42,682 nt of DNA from Oscillospiraceae bacterium (GTDB taxonomy: Bacteria > Bacillota > Clostridia > Oscillospirales > CAG-272). The notes under the pieces are model-generated. The model was not told where the DNA came from and made no database searches. It worked only from the letters and a program-made list of their open reading frames with translations. The stretch spans positions 1-42,682 of the forward strand of contig SVSV01000005.1 of NCBI GenBank assembly GCA_015064125.1, read 5' to 3'. A program made the translations under genes and the position numbers. Position 1 is the first letter of the stretch, and every line of letters begins with the position of its first letter. Positions 1 through 7,643 of the stretch are shown piece by piece.

Positions 1-293
1 CCGGGGCCACCGATCAGGATCGCGCCGCAGGCACCGACGATGTTACCCGTGCCGACCTGTGCGGCAATGGCGGTAGCCAACGCCTGGAAGGAGGAGAGGC
101 CGCCCTTTTGAGCGCCGCCCTTCAGAGAAAGCTTGCCAAATACGTTCTTCATGCCCTCGCCAAAGCAACGTACCTGCACAAACCTGGTGCGAATGGTGAA
201 GTACAGACCAACGCCGACCAAAAGGAAGATCAGTACGTAGTCGGTCAGGTACGAGTTGACGGTTGCAACAACCTTGAGTAATGCCTCTTGCAT
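1..293 (-). CDS. Sodium:alanine/glycine symporter (AGCS family), 5' part
   Basis: Imports a small neutral amino acid (alanine or glycine) with Na+ across the cytoplasmic membrane. Only the first 97 residues are inside the window. They show a membrane segment at about 17-34 (TDYVLIFLLVGVGLYFTIR) and the family signature QVGTGNIVG near residue 80, a sequence typical of AlsT/DagA-type carriers. The ATG at 291-293 follows a good ribosome site (GGAGGT, complement of 302-308). The gene sits behind a glycine riboswitch, so glycine is the likely physiological cue and perhaps a substrate. The family is clear; the substrate choice is inference. Confidence 0.9.
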   Translation of the reverse strand, partial: MQEALLKVVATVNSYLTDYVLIFLLVGVGLYFTIRTRFVQVRCFGEGMKNVFGKLSLKGGAQKGGLSSFQALATAIAAQVGTGNIVGACGAILIGGP

Positions 294-311
294 TTTTGTT
301 TACCTCCGATG

Positions 312-345
312 TAAAAAAATAAACTGCCCCCAAAAAAGGCAGTTC
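312..345 (-). terminator. Riboswitch expression-platform terminator
   Basis: Read on the minus strand, AACTGCC and GGCAGTT arms (338-344 and 322-328) close a short loop and are followed by a run of seven T (312-320). This is a classic intrinsic terminator between the glycine aptamer and the symporter start codon. The sequence GCAGT at the 3' edge of the aptamer (complement of 373-377) could instead pair with ACTGC of the first terminator arm, giving a candidate antiterminator. That switching pairing is inferred, not shown. Confidence 0.8.
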
Positions 346-369
346 CGAAAATAAAAGATAGACAAACAT

Positions 370-485
370 ATGACTGCTTGCTCCGTCCTTTTGCCTGAGA
401 GATTCGGTGACACGGTCACCTTGCACCTTCGGCACCCTTTCGGGATTCTCCGGAACTTCCTCCGCGCTCGGTCACAGCGATGCTG
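370..485 (-). promoter_or_regulatory. Glycine riboswitch, single aptamer
   Basis: The minus strand carries the hallmark elements of the glycine (gcvT-type) aptamer: a CCGGAGA 5' strand, a CCCGAAAGGG hairpin, the conserved TGCCGAAGGTGCAA core, a GGTGAC/GTCACC hairpin, and the 3' segment GAATCTCTCAGGCAAAAG followed by GACGGAG. Only one aptamer is visible, with short flanking pairing segments. It lies between a strong promoter and the AGCS symporter gene. Glycine riboswitches upstream of this transporter family are established. Whether glycine turns the gene on or off here cannot be read from the sequence. Confidence 0.92.
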
Positions 486-513
486 CTTCCGAGTGCTTCT
501 TGGGAATAAAAAC

Positions 514-542
514 ACTTTAGCACAAAAAAGCGTGTCTGTCAA
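514..542 (-). promoter_or_regulatory. Sigma-A promoter for riboswitch-symporter transcript
   Basis: On the minus strand a perfect -35 TTGACA (537-542) is separated by 17 bases from TAAAGT (514-519). Transcription would start near 507, just ahead of the glycine aptamer. Confidence 0.85.
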
Positions 543-606
543 GAGAGTTTGTGAAATTTTTTGCAATTTTTTGGGCTTTTATAAAAAAATAGGTGATTTT
601 GAAGTG

Positions 607-634
607 AAAAAACGGGCAAGATCACTCGCCCGTT
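607..634 (-). terminator. Intrinsic terminator overlapping the ttcA stop codon
   Basis: On the minus strand AAACGGGC (627-634) pairs with GCCCGTT (611-617), followed by six T (607-612). The TGA stop of the upstream gene (622-624) lies in the loop, so the last codons of ttcA form the 5' arm of its own terminator. Confidence 0.85.
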
Positions 635-1425
635 TCGCTTTTTTCACTGTTTTGGGATATTGACTCCTCCTCGCCTGTCTGCCTGCGGCTTCTTTTGGGG
701 CGTGGGGGCAGGGGGGCAAAGCCGTCGACGTCTGCGCGCTGCAGGGCGCCGAAAATGCGGTGTCGCAGCCCCGGGCTCTTGCGGTCAAGGGTATTGATGA
801 GGGTATTCATTTCGGTGCGCTGTGTTTCACCGTCAGCAGGGCAGGTCGATTCTACCACGGGCAGCTCCTCGCGCTTGGTAAAGGCCTTTACCACACGCTC
901 GGGCAGGTAGATGAGGGGGCGTATGACGCGTACACCAACGCGCGTAAGATCCGTCACGGGCTGAAAGCATCCGATGCGCCCCTCGTAAAAGAGGTTGAGC
1001 ATAAAGGTATCCACCACGTCGTCATAATGGTGGCCAAGTGCTACCACACGGCACCCCTGCTCGCGCGCGGCGTTATGCAGCGCACCGCGGCGCATTTTAG
1101 AGCAAAGCGCGCAGGGGCTTTTTTCTTTTCTGATATTAAAAATAACGTCGTAAATATCGGTTTTTACAATATGGTAAGGGACGTTCAGGCTGCGGCAAAG
1201 CTCAGCCACAGGTGTGTAGTCGGTGTTGGGAAAGCCCATGTCGACGGTGATGGCCACCACCTCAAAGGGGTTGGGATAAAAGCGGCGCATATCGGCCAGG
1301 GCACAAAGCAGCGTCAGGCTATCCTTGCCGCCTGAAATGCCAACTGCAATGCGGTCACCCGCTTCGATCATATTATAATCCTCACAGGCGCGGCGTACGT
1401 AACTCAGTATACGGCGTGTATCCAT
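622..1425 (-). CDS. ttcA: TtcA-family tRNA thiolation protein
   Basis: PP-loop ATPase of the TtcA/TtuA group, which adenylates and thiolates a tRNA base (C32 in TtcA). The 267-residue product has the PP-loop SGGKDS at 31-36, a CxxC pair at C105/C108 (CALC) and a third cysteine at C195 (ESTCPADG), matching the three cysteines that hold the [4Fe-4S] cluster in this family. GHHYDD at 131-136 is also typical. The C-terminal 40 residues are charged and variable. It is the last gene of an operon, overlapping the methyltransferase stop by one base (TGATG). The exact tRNA position modified is inferred from family. Confidence 0.85.
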   Translation of the reverse strand: MDTRRILSYVRRACEDYNMIEAGDRIAVGISGGKDSLTLLCALADMRRFYPNPFEVVAITVDMGFPNTDYTPVAELCRSLNVPYHIVKTDIYDVIFNIRKEKSPCALCSKMRRGALHNAAREQGCRVVALGHHYDDVVDTFMLNLFYEGRIGCFQPVTDLTRVGVRVIRPLIYLPERVVKAFTKREELPVVESTCPADGETQRTEMNTLINTLDRKSPGLRHRIFGALQRADVDGFAPLPPRPKRSRRQTGEEESISQNSEKSETGE

Positions 1426-2582
1426 CAGCCCTCACCTCCCAGCAAAAAGGCGCGTGCCTTTTGATATTCTGCCATCGCGCGAGCGCGAGCCGCCTCGTTG
1501 ATCCGCTCGCTGTAAATAGCGCGGAGCATGATGTTTTTGGGGGTGTCATCGGGGTCGATCAGCTCAAGGGCGGCTACGTGATAACCGTTTGCCTCCAGCA
1601 GCTTTAAGCGCAGTGCATCGGTTGCCGCGTCGCACAGCTTTTGGCGGAGCATAGCGTGCTCGGCAATAAAGGAGAGGGCGGGGCAGCTCAGGGTATGATT
1701 TAACTCGTGGTGACAGCAGGGGGTAGAGAGGATCACGCGTGCGCCCCAGGCGATGCCCTTTTCAAGCACCAGGTCAGTGGCGGTGTCGCAGGCGTGCAGA
1801 GAGATCACCAGCTGGGGCTTTTCGGGGCTTTCATAGGCTGCCACGTCCTCGCAGAGAAAATCAAGCCCCGTGAATCCAAGCTTGCCTGCTACCTCATTGC
1901 AGGTTTTTACCACGTCGGGCTTTAGATCAACGCCCGTCATCGATACGGCATAGCCCAGCACGTTGGCAAAATAATGATACACAGCAAAGGAGAGATAGCT
2001 TTTGCCGCAGCAGAGGTCGCAAATGCGGATCTTGCCCTCGGGCAGGTGGGGGAGCGTGTCGCGAATGAGCTCCAAAAAGCGGTTGATCTGACGGAATTTC
2101 GGCCCCTTTTTGTCGTGCACACGTCCGTTTTCATCACTGACGCCAAGCAATTTTAAAAAGGGCTCGTTGCCCGAGAGGATCCGCCTTTTTTCTTTATCGT
2201 TGCCGCCAACGGTAACCGTTTTGCCGCCTGCCGCGAGACGGCGGGCCAGCTTTTCGGCACCAAGCAGCACCCACTCACCCTTTTTGGTCTGACGCAGCTC
2301 GGCGTCGCCCACGGTCGTCAGCAGGTTGATGCGCGCAAAGCCTGCGGCAATATCGGCAAGGCGCGCCTCGCCCGCTTTGTTGCACGTAAGGTTTTCATGC
2401 TTTGCCTTGCCATCACGGTAAAAGGCTTCAATCTGCAGCTTGATCTCACCGCCCACGCGGCACAGCGTCCCCACGGCACGCACAACGGCCGTATCGGTGG
2501 GGGCGGTAAAGACTGCCTTCTTTAGCATTTCACGCTCTGCCGCTTGGCGGCAGAGCGTGGCAAAATTCTGAAAAGTGTTCAT
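1425..2582 (-). CDS. Class I SAM-dependent methyltransferase (Methyltransf_32-like)
   Basis: A 385-residue protein with a class I methyltransferase motif I (ICDLCCGKSYLSFAVYH), an acidic post-I segment (GVDLKPDVV), and the family-specific SLHACDTATD and STPCCHHE motifs seen in the Methyltransf_32/METTL25-like group. The N-terminal half is not recognisable. The substrate is unknown; the neighbour ttcA suggests RNA, but that is inference. The ATG at 2580-2582 was chosen over an upstream in-frame start because it overlaps the plsY stop by four bases (ATGA) and has AAAGGA upstream; the longer form would read far into plsY. Translational coupling is likely. Confidence 0.8.
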   Translation of the reverse strand: MNTFQNFATLCRQAAEREMLKKAVFTAPTDTAVVRAVGTLCRVGGEIKLQIEAFYRDGKAKHENLTCNKAGEARLADIAAGFARINLLTTVGDAELRQTKKGEWVLLGAEKLARRLAAGGKTVTVGGNDKEKRRILSGNEPFLKLLGVSDENGRVHDKKGPKFRQINRFLELIRDTLPHLPEGKIRICDLCCGKSYLSFAVYHYFANVLGYAVSMTGVDLKPDVVKTCNEVAGKLGFTGLDFLCEDVAAYESPEKPQLVISLHACDTATDLVLEKGIAWGARVILSTPCCHHELNHTLSCPALSFIAEHAMLRQKLCDAATDALRLKLLEANGYHVAALELIDPDDTPKNIMLRAIYSERINEAARARAMAEYQKARAFLLGGEG

Positions 2583-3397
2583 TTGGTATCCTTTTGTGTT
2601 TTGGTTTTTTCGCCCTCGTCCTTGGACTTTTGGCCAAAGAAGTATGTTTTGCGCTCGGTGTGATTCCACAGGCGCTTGATGTTAGTGCGGTGGCTCCATG
2701 CGATCAGCGCGGCCATGCAAAAGGCAAAGAGCGTCGCGATCCCATACTGCGTGTAGACCGAATCAAAGGAGCTGAGCAAAATGGGATAAAAGGCGGCGGT
2801 GACGATAGAGCCAAGGGATACGAAATGCGCACCGAGCACCAGGATCAGGAAAATTGCGATTAAGATCAGCCAGATGCCGGGGTTCAGCACCAGCGCTGAA
2901 AGCAAAAACGTGGCAAAGCCCTTGCCGCCGCGGAATTTGGCAAAAATGGGTAAGATGTGGCCGATGATGGCAAAGGTAGCCGCAAGATAAGCGGCGGTGA
3001 CCAGCTGGACGTAGCGAACGTCGTAGTGGTGAAGGCCGTTTATCTCGGTGACGATCATGGGATAGCCGAAGATGGCACACGCCACCAGCACGGCCAGCAC
3101 GCCCTTAAGGCCGTCGCCAAGGAAGGTGAAAACAGCAGCCCTCTTGCCGTAGGTGCGCAGCACGTTGGTGGTGCCGGCGTTGCCACTGCCGTGATCGCGC
3201 ACGTCATCGTGATAAAAGACCCTTGAAATGACCAATGCCCAGTTGACACTGCCCAACAGATAAGAAATGACGATCACGGCCATAAAGCCACAGCCGACCA
3301 GCACAGCCTCGCCGATCTCGCCGGGGTTGGTGGCGGTGCGAATGATATTAAGTAATCCGTTTTTAAACAGATTGTAGATGCCCCACATCCAAAACAT
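2579..3397 (-). CDS. plsY: Glycerol-3-phosphate acyltransferase PlsY
   Basis: Integral membrane enzyme that transfers the acyl group of acyl-phosphate to glycerol-3-phosphate, the first step of phospholipid synthesis. Seen: the SGNAGTTN motif at 71-78, GDGLKG at 94-99 and the FRGGKGFAT motif at 155-163, spaced among hydrophobic helices as in PlsY. At 272 residues it is longer than the usual ~200: about 35 extra N-terminal residues and a charged Lys-rich C-terminal tail. The ATG follows GGAGG at a slightly long spacing; a start further in is possible. First gene of the plsY-methyltransferase-ttcA operon. Confidence 0.93.
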   Translation of the reverse strand: MFWMWGIYNLFKNGLLNIIRTATNPGEIGEAVLVGCGFMAVIVISYLLGSVNWALVISRVFYHDDVRDHGSGNAGTTNVLRTYGKRAAVFTFLGDGLKGVLAVLVACAIFGYPMIVTEINGLHHYDVRYVQLVTAAYLAATFAIIGHILPIFAKFRGGKGFATFLLSALVLNPGIWLILIAIFLILVLGAHFVSLGSIVTAAFYPILLSSFDSVYTQYGIATLFAFCMAALIAWSHRTNIKRLWNHTERKTYFFGQKSKDEGEKTKTQKDTK

Positions 3398-3443
3398 AAA
3401 AGATGATCCTCCATAGCGGATTTGGTACTGTTAATACACAGCA

Positions 3444-3472
3444 ATTATAGCATAAAGCGGCGGTTTTTGCAA
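3444..3472 (-). promoter_or_regulatory. Sigma-A promoter of plsY operon
   Basis: Minus strand TTGCAA (3467-3472), 17-base spacer, TATAAT (3444-3449). It is back-to-back with the promoter of the SGNH hydrolase gene. Confidence 0.85.
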
Positions 3473-3500
3473 GTACCGGGCTGAAATTTTAGGGAAGTTG

Positions 3501-3518
3501 CAAAAGCACTTGCTTTTG
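3501..3518. promoter_or_regulatory. Perfect inverted repeat over the -35 of the SGNH operon
   Basis: CAAAAGCA-CT-TGCTTTTG is a perfect 8-bp inverted repeat that contains the -35 hexamer of the next promoter. Its position suits an operator; the cognate regulator is not in the window. Confidence 0.45.
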
Positions 3519-3537
3519 TCGGCAAAAATGCTATAAT
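3510..3537 (+). promoter_or_regulatory. Sigma-A promoter of SGNH-fliB operon
   Basis: TTGCTT (3510-3515), 16-base spacer, TATAAT (3532-3537). The ATG of the SGNH gene is about 49 bases downstream of the -10. Confidence 0.75.
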
Positions 3538-3548
3538 AAGGGTAATAC

Positions 3549-3564
3549 GGTAACAACCGTTACC
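3549..3564. promoter_or_regulatory. Operator-like palindrome at the transcription start
   Basis: GGTAAC-AACC-GTTACC is a perfect 6-bp inverted repeat located about 12 bases after the -10, where a repressor would block initiation or early elongation. The form resembles LacI/GntR-type sugar operators, but no assignment to a family can be made. Confidence 0.5.
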
Positions 3565-3585
3565 AATAGAGCAAGAGGTGGCAGG

Positions 3586-4548
3586 ATGGATCTAACGTTT
3601 CAACAAATAAGAGATATTGCCTTTGGTGCTGTGCGTGCGGTGGTGCTTGAGGATGGCATTCATTTTTACAAGTGTACCGAAAAGCAGATAGCGGCCTGGC
3701 AGGCGCAAAGCGACTTTCTTGGCGATGGCTCCCGTTGTACCACGGGTGTGCGTCTTGATTTTCATACCAATTCGCAGAGCTTTGGCTTTACCCCCGCAAC
3801 GGGTGGCAGATTTGAGATATACGTTGACGGTGTGCTGCGCCGCCAGCTGCGTGCTGAGGCAGGGAAAAGAGAGGAGATGGTCCTGTGTGATGCGCTTGGC
3901 AATCAAAACAGGAGCTACCGTGTGACGTTGGTGTTCCCGAGCCACAGCCACGGTGTGATCTCAGCGCTTCGGCTTGACGACGGTGCCACCTTTGTGCCGC
4001 ATGAGCACGATATGAGGCTGCTTTTTATCGGTGATTCCATCACGCAGGGGTGGGCAGCCAGCTACGATTCTTTTTCCTATGCGTGGCGCACAACACGCCA
4101 TTTTAATGCTGACAGCGTGATCCAGGGCATTGGCGGTGCGTATTATCACGAGTCGACCTTTGATGTGCCAGATTTTGAGCCTGATGCTGTGATCCTTGCG
4201 TACGGCACCAACGATTTTTCGCATTATAAAAGCCTTGTCGAGATGCACGGACACGTGGCAGCTTACCTTGACCTTGTGAGAGAGGCTTGGGGTAAAAAGC
4301 AGGTTTTTGTGATCACGCCCATCTGGCGTGATAAGCGCGACGGTAAGTCGATGGGGAGCTTTGAGGATTGCCGTGCACTTGTGGCAAGCGAGGCCAAAAA
4401 ACGCGGTTATACGGTCATTGACGGTCTTTCGCTTGTGCCGCCCCTTGCGGTATTTTTTGAGGACGAATATCTGCATCCCAACAATGAGGGCTTTTCGCTG
4501 TATGCCGAAAACCTTGTGGCGGTGCTTGAAAAGCATTTGAAGAAATAA
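3586..4548 (+). CDS. SGNH/GDSL hydrolase
   Basis: A 320-residue esterase-type enzyme. Residues 1-140 form a beta-rich N-terminal domain of the kind found ahead of SGNH domains in carbohydrate esterases; the catalytic domain follows. The four family blocks are present: nucleophile Ser in GDSIT (149-153), Gly in GIGG (181-184), Asn in GTND (207-210), and the catalytic His297 in EYLHPN. There is no signal peptide, so the enzyme is predicted cytoplasmic. Deacetylation of an imported sugar is a plausible role, supported only by fold and the operator-like palindromes upstream. ATG follows AGAGGTGG. The next gene starts 10 bases after its stop. Confidence 0.85.
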   Translation: MDLTFQQIRDIAFGAVRAVVLEDGIHFYKCTEKQIAAWQAQSDFLGDGSRCTTGVRLDFHTNSQSFGFTPATGGRFEIYVDGVLRRQLRAEAGKREEMVLCDALGNQNRSYRVTLVFPSHSHGVISALRLDDGATFVPHEHDMRLLFIGDSITQGWAASYDSFSYAWRTTRHFNADSVIQGIGGAYYHESTFDVPDFEPDAVILAYGTNDFSHYKSLVEMHGHVAAYLDLVREAWGKKQVFVITPIWRDKRDGKSMGSFEDCRALVASEAKKRGYTVIDGLSLVPPLAVFFEDEYLHPNNEGFSLYAENLVAVLEKHLKK

Positions 4549-4558
4549 AGGAGAGGTC

Positions 4559-5479
4559 ATGGGCGTATACGTTCCCGTATATTACAGCCGCTTTCGGTGT
4601 GTGGCAGGGGATTGCCGCCACACCTGCTGCGCGGGCTGGCAGATCGATATTGATGCCGATACGCAAGCGGTCTATCAAAAAATGAAGGGGGCTTCGGGTG
4701 AGGCGATACGCGCCTCGCTTGTTGCGCACGAGGGCGGCGTTCATTTTGCCACCGATCAAAGCGGGCGCTGCGTACACCTCGACGGGCAAGGACTTTGCCG
4801 CATTATTGCTGAGGGCGGTGAAGGGATGCTTTGCCACATTTGCCGCGAGCATCCGCGCTTTTACAATAGCGTTGCGGGGCATACTCTGTGCGGCCTTGGT
4901 GCCGTTTGCGAAACGGCGGCGCAGCTGCTTTTGCATGAGCCTGACCATACTACCTTGGTTTGTATTGACGGTGGCGCGGCGCCCCTGTCGCTTGACGATG
5001 CCGCTCTGTGGCCGCATGCAGCACTGTTCGTGATCTTAAAAAACAGCGCCGTGCCCTTTGACGGGCGCTTGGCACAGATCAGGCAGGAGTTTGCGGGAGG
5101 TCTTTTTTTGCCGTCGCGCGAGTGGTGTCGGCTGTTTGGCTCGCTTGAATATCTTGATAAGAAAAACAAAAAACGCTTCAAGCGCGCTTGCCGCTTTGTC
5201 CCCGGTGACGTGAGGCAGGAGACGGCACCCGAGGTGGCGCTGCTCGGTGAGCGGTTTCTTTCGTATTTGCTGTTCCGCCACGTGATGCCCACAGCGGGTG
5301 GGCGCGACACCTGTCTTGCCGTGGCAACAGTCCTGGTGCTGCTTCGGGTCTTTCTTGCTTTACTGGCAATGGGTATGGCGCCTGTGGTGGCGGCGCGTAC
5401 TGTATCGGAGGAGCTGGAGTACTCCGAGGATAATATGGAGGCCATTCGCTTCGCGCTTGATCTGCAGCTGCTTGGTTAA
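4559..5479 (+). CDS. FliB-like flagellin lysine-N-methylase family protein
   Basis: A 306-residue cysteine-rich protein of the family annotated as flagellin lysine-N-methylase (FliB, YkgJ-like cluster). Seen: CVAGDCRHTCC at the N terminus, followed by GLCRII, LCHICREHPRFY and CGLGAVC, the usual arrangement of metal-binding cysteines near the start. It is shorter than many relatives and its C-terminal half is less conserved. No flagellar gene is in the window, and homologues are known in non-motile Clostridia, so methylation of flagellin cannot be assumed. Good ribosome site (AAAGGAGAGG); co-transcribed with the SGNH hydrolase gene. Confidence 0.75.
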   Translation: MGVYVPVYYSRFRCVAGDCRHTCCAGWQIDIDADTQAVYQKMKGASGEAIRASLVAHEGGVHFATDQSGRCVHLDGQGLCRIIAEGGEGMLCHICREHPRFYNSVAGHTLCGLGAVCETAAQLLLHEPDHTTLVCIDGGAAPLSLDDAALWPHAALFVILKNSAVPFDGRLAQIRQEFAGGLFLPSREWCRLFGSLEYLDKKNKKRFKRACRFVPGDVRQETAPEVALLGERFLSYLLFRHVMPTAGGRDTCLAVATVLVLLRVFLALLAMGMAPVVAARTVSEELEYSEDNMEAIRFALDLQLLG

Positions 5480-5484
5480 TTAAA

Positions 5485-5520
5485 AGCCCCCGTGTGGCAA
5501 CAAAGTGCCACACGGGGGCT
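5485..5520. terminator. Convergent-gene terminator hairpin
   Basis: A perfect 15-bp stem (AGCCCCCGTGTGGCA with its complement) closes a 6-base loop between two convergent genes. The T-rich tail (TTTTAATT) is on the minus strand, so it terminates the ceramidase-like gene best and may serve both directions. Confidence 0.85.
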
Positions 5521-5531
5521 GAATTTATAGG

Positions 5532-6824
5532 TTATTGTGCTTTGATCAGCTTGTCAATGGTGGACAAGATCTCGTTTTCAATGGCGGGGGTGAAGGGTGA
5601 GTAAGCCGTCTCGTAGCCGCCCTCTGCAAAGGCCTTTTCGGTGGGGAAATATCCCTCGTTGCCGTTGGTCAGGCACATGGAAAGCAGCATTTTATCGGGG
5701 CAAAACGCGCGTACCGCGCGGATATAGTAAGTAAAGGGCTCGCCGCCGATGCCTGCGAGTATCACGTCGCCGATATGTGCAATGGTGATGGGAATGGACT
5801 TGAGAATCGGGCCGCTTACCACATCAACCAGGCGGGTAGCACGTACGACCTCATTCATTGGGGGGTCGTAGCCAAGCGTACCAGCCCGATAGGCATCGTA
5901 AAATGCCTTCAGCTCATCGTAGTGATCGAGGTCGTCGGTACAGGTCCTGGTATAGACCGTTTTGCATTTTGTGCCAATAGAGGTCACCTCCGTTGGCGTC
6001 GCCTGCTCCCACAGGCCCTTTACACAGTCGGCAATGACGCGTCCCATGTGCTTGCTATGCTCGTAGCCGCCGCGGCGAACACCGCTGATAAAGTTGTGAT
6101 GGTTGCTGTCACCCTGATAGCCGTTGCAGAAGATGCAGGAGGTGCCGGGGTGGTCGGCTTCTACATAGCGTCTGACAAAGCCGGGCCAGTCGGTAGACAC
6201 CAGCTCGCCGCCGATCACGTCGGGATGGCAGGCGAAATTGACCAAGGCGATATCGCCCTTCGCTCTCCTGAAGCGAAGCAGACTCACGCCGTTGTCGGGC
6301 TCATCGCAGGGGGCGACGATATCAGCCGACCTGTTAAAGCCGGGATTGGTCTTGACGGTGCCATCCTTCATATAATAGCGACGCACGAAGGAGATCTGCT
6401 CGGCAGTTTCGCCCGCGGCAATTGCCATCGTCGCCTCCTCAAGGTCGGCCAGTGCCAGCTCTGCCACGTCACCTACCTTGAGCATGATCATATCAAAATA
6501 AGTGCCCTGATAGGTGTAGTTCAATCCGGGCTTGGTGGTGATAACGGGGGAGGTGTGGGGGTGAAGCGCCTGTATGATGACCGAGGCGGCAGGAATGCCC
6601 GTGCGTGCTTCAATGCTTGCTGCCATCTCCCGACAGCGCGCCATCTCAATGCCCAAAAAATCGGCGGTGATGATCAGCATCTTCTCTTCATCCGCCTCAA
6701 GGGCAAGGCAGCAAAGGGACAGCGGATCAAGCACGCCCTTTGTTTGTCTTTCGCGAAAATATCCCGCAATAGGGGTGCCGAAGGGCGGGGTGATATCAAC
6801 TTTTGCAAATCCGGCTTTCAACAT
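5532..6824 (-). CDS. Neutral/alkaline ceramidase-like hydrolase
   Basis: 430-residue protein related to the neutral/alkaline non-lysosomal ceramidase N-terminal domain. Seen: AKVDITPP at the start, HPHTSP (His88, His90) and NFACHPDV (His200) matching the zinc-ligand regions, YQGDSNHHN (237-243) where the family has its catalytic serine loop, and NGNEGYFPTE near the C terminus. It lacks a signal peptide and the C-terminal domain of secreted ceramidases, so the true substrate is probably a different amide or lipid-like molecule. Starts after AAAGGAG. Follows a PAP2 phosphatase gene on the same strand by 64 bases without an evident terminator. Confidence 0.75.
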   Translation of the reverse strand: MLKAGFAKVDITPPFGTPIAGYFRERQTKGVLDPLSLCCLALEADEEKMLIITADFLGIEMARCREMAASIEARTGIPAASVIIQALHPHTSPVITTKPGLNYTYQGTYFDMIMLKVGDVAELALADLEEATMAIAAGETAEQISFVRRYYMKDGTVKTNPGFNRSADIVAPCDEPDNGVSLLRFRRAKGDIALVNFACHPDVIGGELVSTDWPGFVRRYVEADHPGTSCIFCNGYQGDSNHHNFISGVRRGGYEHSKHMGRVIADCVKGLWEQATPTEVTSIGTKCKTVYTRTCTDDLDHYDELKAFYDAYRAGTLGYDPPMNEVVRATRLVDVVSGPILKSIPITIAHIGDVILAGIGGEPFTYYIRAVRAFCPDKMLLSMCLTNGNEGYFPTEKAFAEGGYETAYSPFTPAIENEILSTIDKLIKAQ

Positions 6825-6888
6825 GATTCATACTCCTTTGATCTTTGCTGATTTTATGCCAAGAGTGCTGGGAATTTGGTAATTCTCG

Positions 6889-7614
6889 TCATTCCTCAGT
6901 ATCTGTGGATTCCTTTTTGGCGGTGAGCTTTTTTATGCATTCAATGATGTCAAAGTCAAGGGCGAAGGCAAAGAGGCGCTTTTCCCTGTGCTTTTCGAGC
7001 AGGGCAAGGATGCCCTTGGTGATAAAATAAGCGGCAACGGCGCCAAGCGTGCCTGCGATCAGTCCTGCCAGCACGTCCGAGGTGTAGTGCACCATCAGAT
7101 AAATGCGCGAAAAGCCCATCAAAAACGGAAAAATGAGCACGGGCCAGAGCAGCTTTTTGCGCCTGGAGGCCAGGAACAGACCAACCATCGCGGCCGTGGC
7201 CGAGGTGGTGTGTCCCGATGGGAAGGAGCCGATAATGCTTTCCGCCTTGCGTGCTTCGCCAACCGCCACCCACCACTCGTGCACCGTGCCTGCCAGATGG
7301 TCGTAATTGGCGTAGGGGCGTACACGCGCGATCAGCGGCTTTAAGGTGATATTGGTGATGAGGCCCCCACAGCAGACTGCCACAAATACACAAATGCCAA
7401 GCTTACGCGTGCGCTTAAAGCACATCAGCACGAAGCCCAGGGCAAACATGCAAAGCCCGTTGTGCGCAAAAAAGCTGATAAGGTTCATCAGATGGGTGAA
7501 AAACGAGGTGATGTCCGCCCCCGCGCTCTCGCCTGCCCACGTGGCAAGGCTGTGCATAAAGGTGAACACAGCCAAATCTATGCCCCGAAAGGCTGTATCG
7601 ATCCATGCGGCCAT
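6889..7614 (-). CDS. PAP2-family membrane phosphatase
   Basis: 241-residue integral membrane phosphatase with the complete type 2 phosphatidic acid phosphatase signature: K92 x6 R99-P100, PSGH at 132-135 with the catalytic His135, and S169-R170 x5 H176 x3 D180. About five hydrophobic segments are visible (near 10-25, 45-65, 72-90, 137-150, 157-170 and 182-205). Candidate substrates are undecaprenyl pyrophosphate, phosphatidic acid or phosphatidylglycerophosphate; sequence does not decide. Starts with its own promoter and a palindrome in it, and likely leads a two-gene unit with the ceramidase-like gene. Confidence 0.88.
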   Translation of the reverse strand: MAAWIDTAFRGIDLAVFTFMHSLATWAGESAGADITSFFTHLMNLISFFAHNGLCMFALGFVLMCFKRTRKLGICVFVAVCCGGLITNITLKPLIARVRPYANYDHLAGTVHEWWVAVGEARKAESIIGSFPSGHTTSATAAMVGLFLASRRKKLLWPVLIFPFLMGFSRIYLMVHYTSDVLAGLIAGTLGAVAAYFITKGILALLEKHREKRLFAFALDFDIIECIKKLTAKKESTDTEE

Positions 7615-7643
7615 AATATATCTCCGATTTCTTATTTTTCTAC

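Noticed and set aside
2208-2220. AACGGTAACCGTT, resembling the GGTAAC/GTTACC operator of the SGNH promoter
   Set aside because: It lies well inside the methyltransferase coding sequence, away from any promoter, so it is most likely chance.
5775-6851. Plus-strand frame antisense to the ceramidase-like gene
   Set aside because: The minus-strand protein has conserved His and GDSN motifs and a good ribosome site; the antisense frame has neither.
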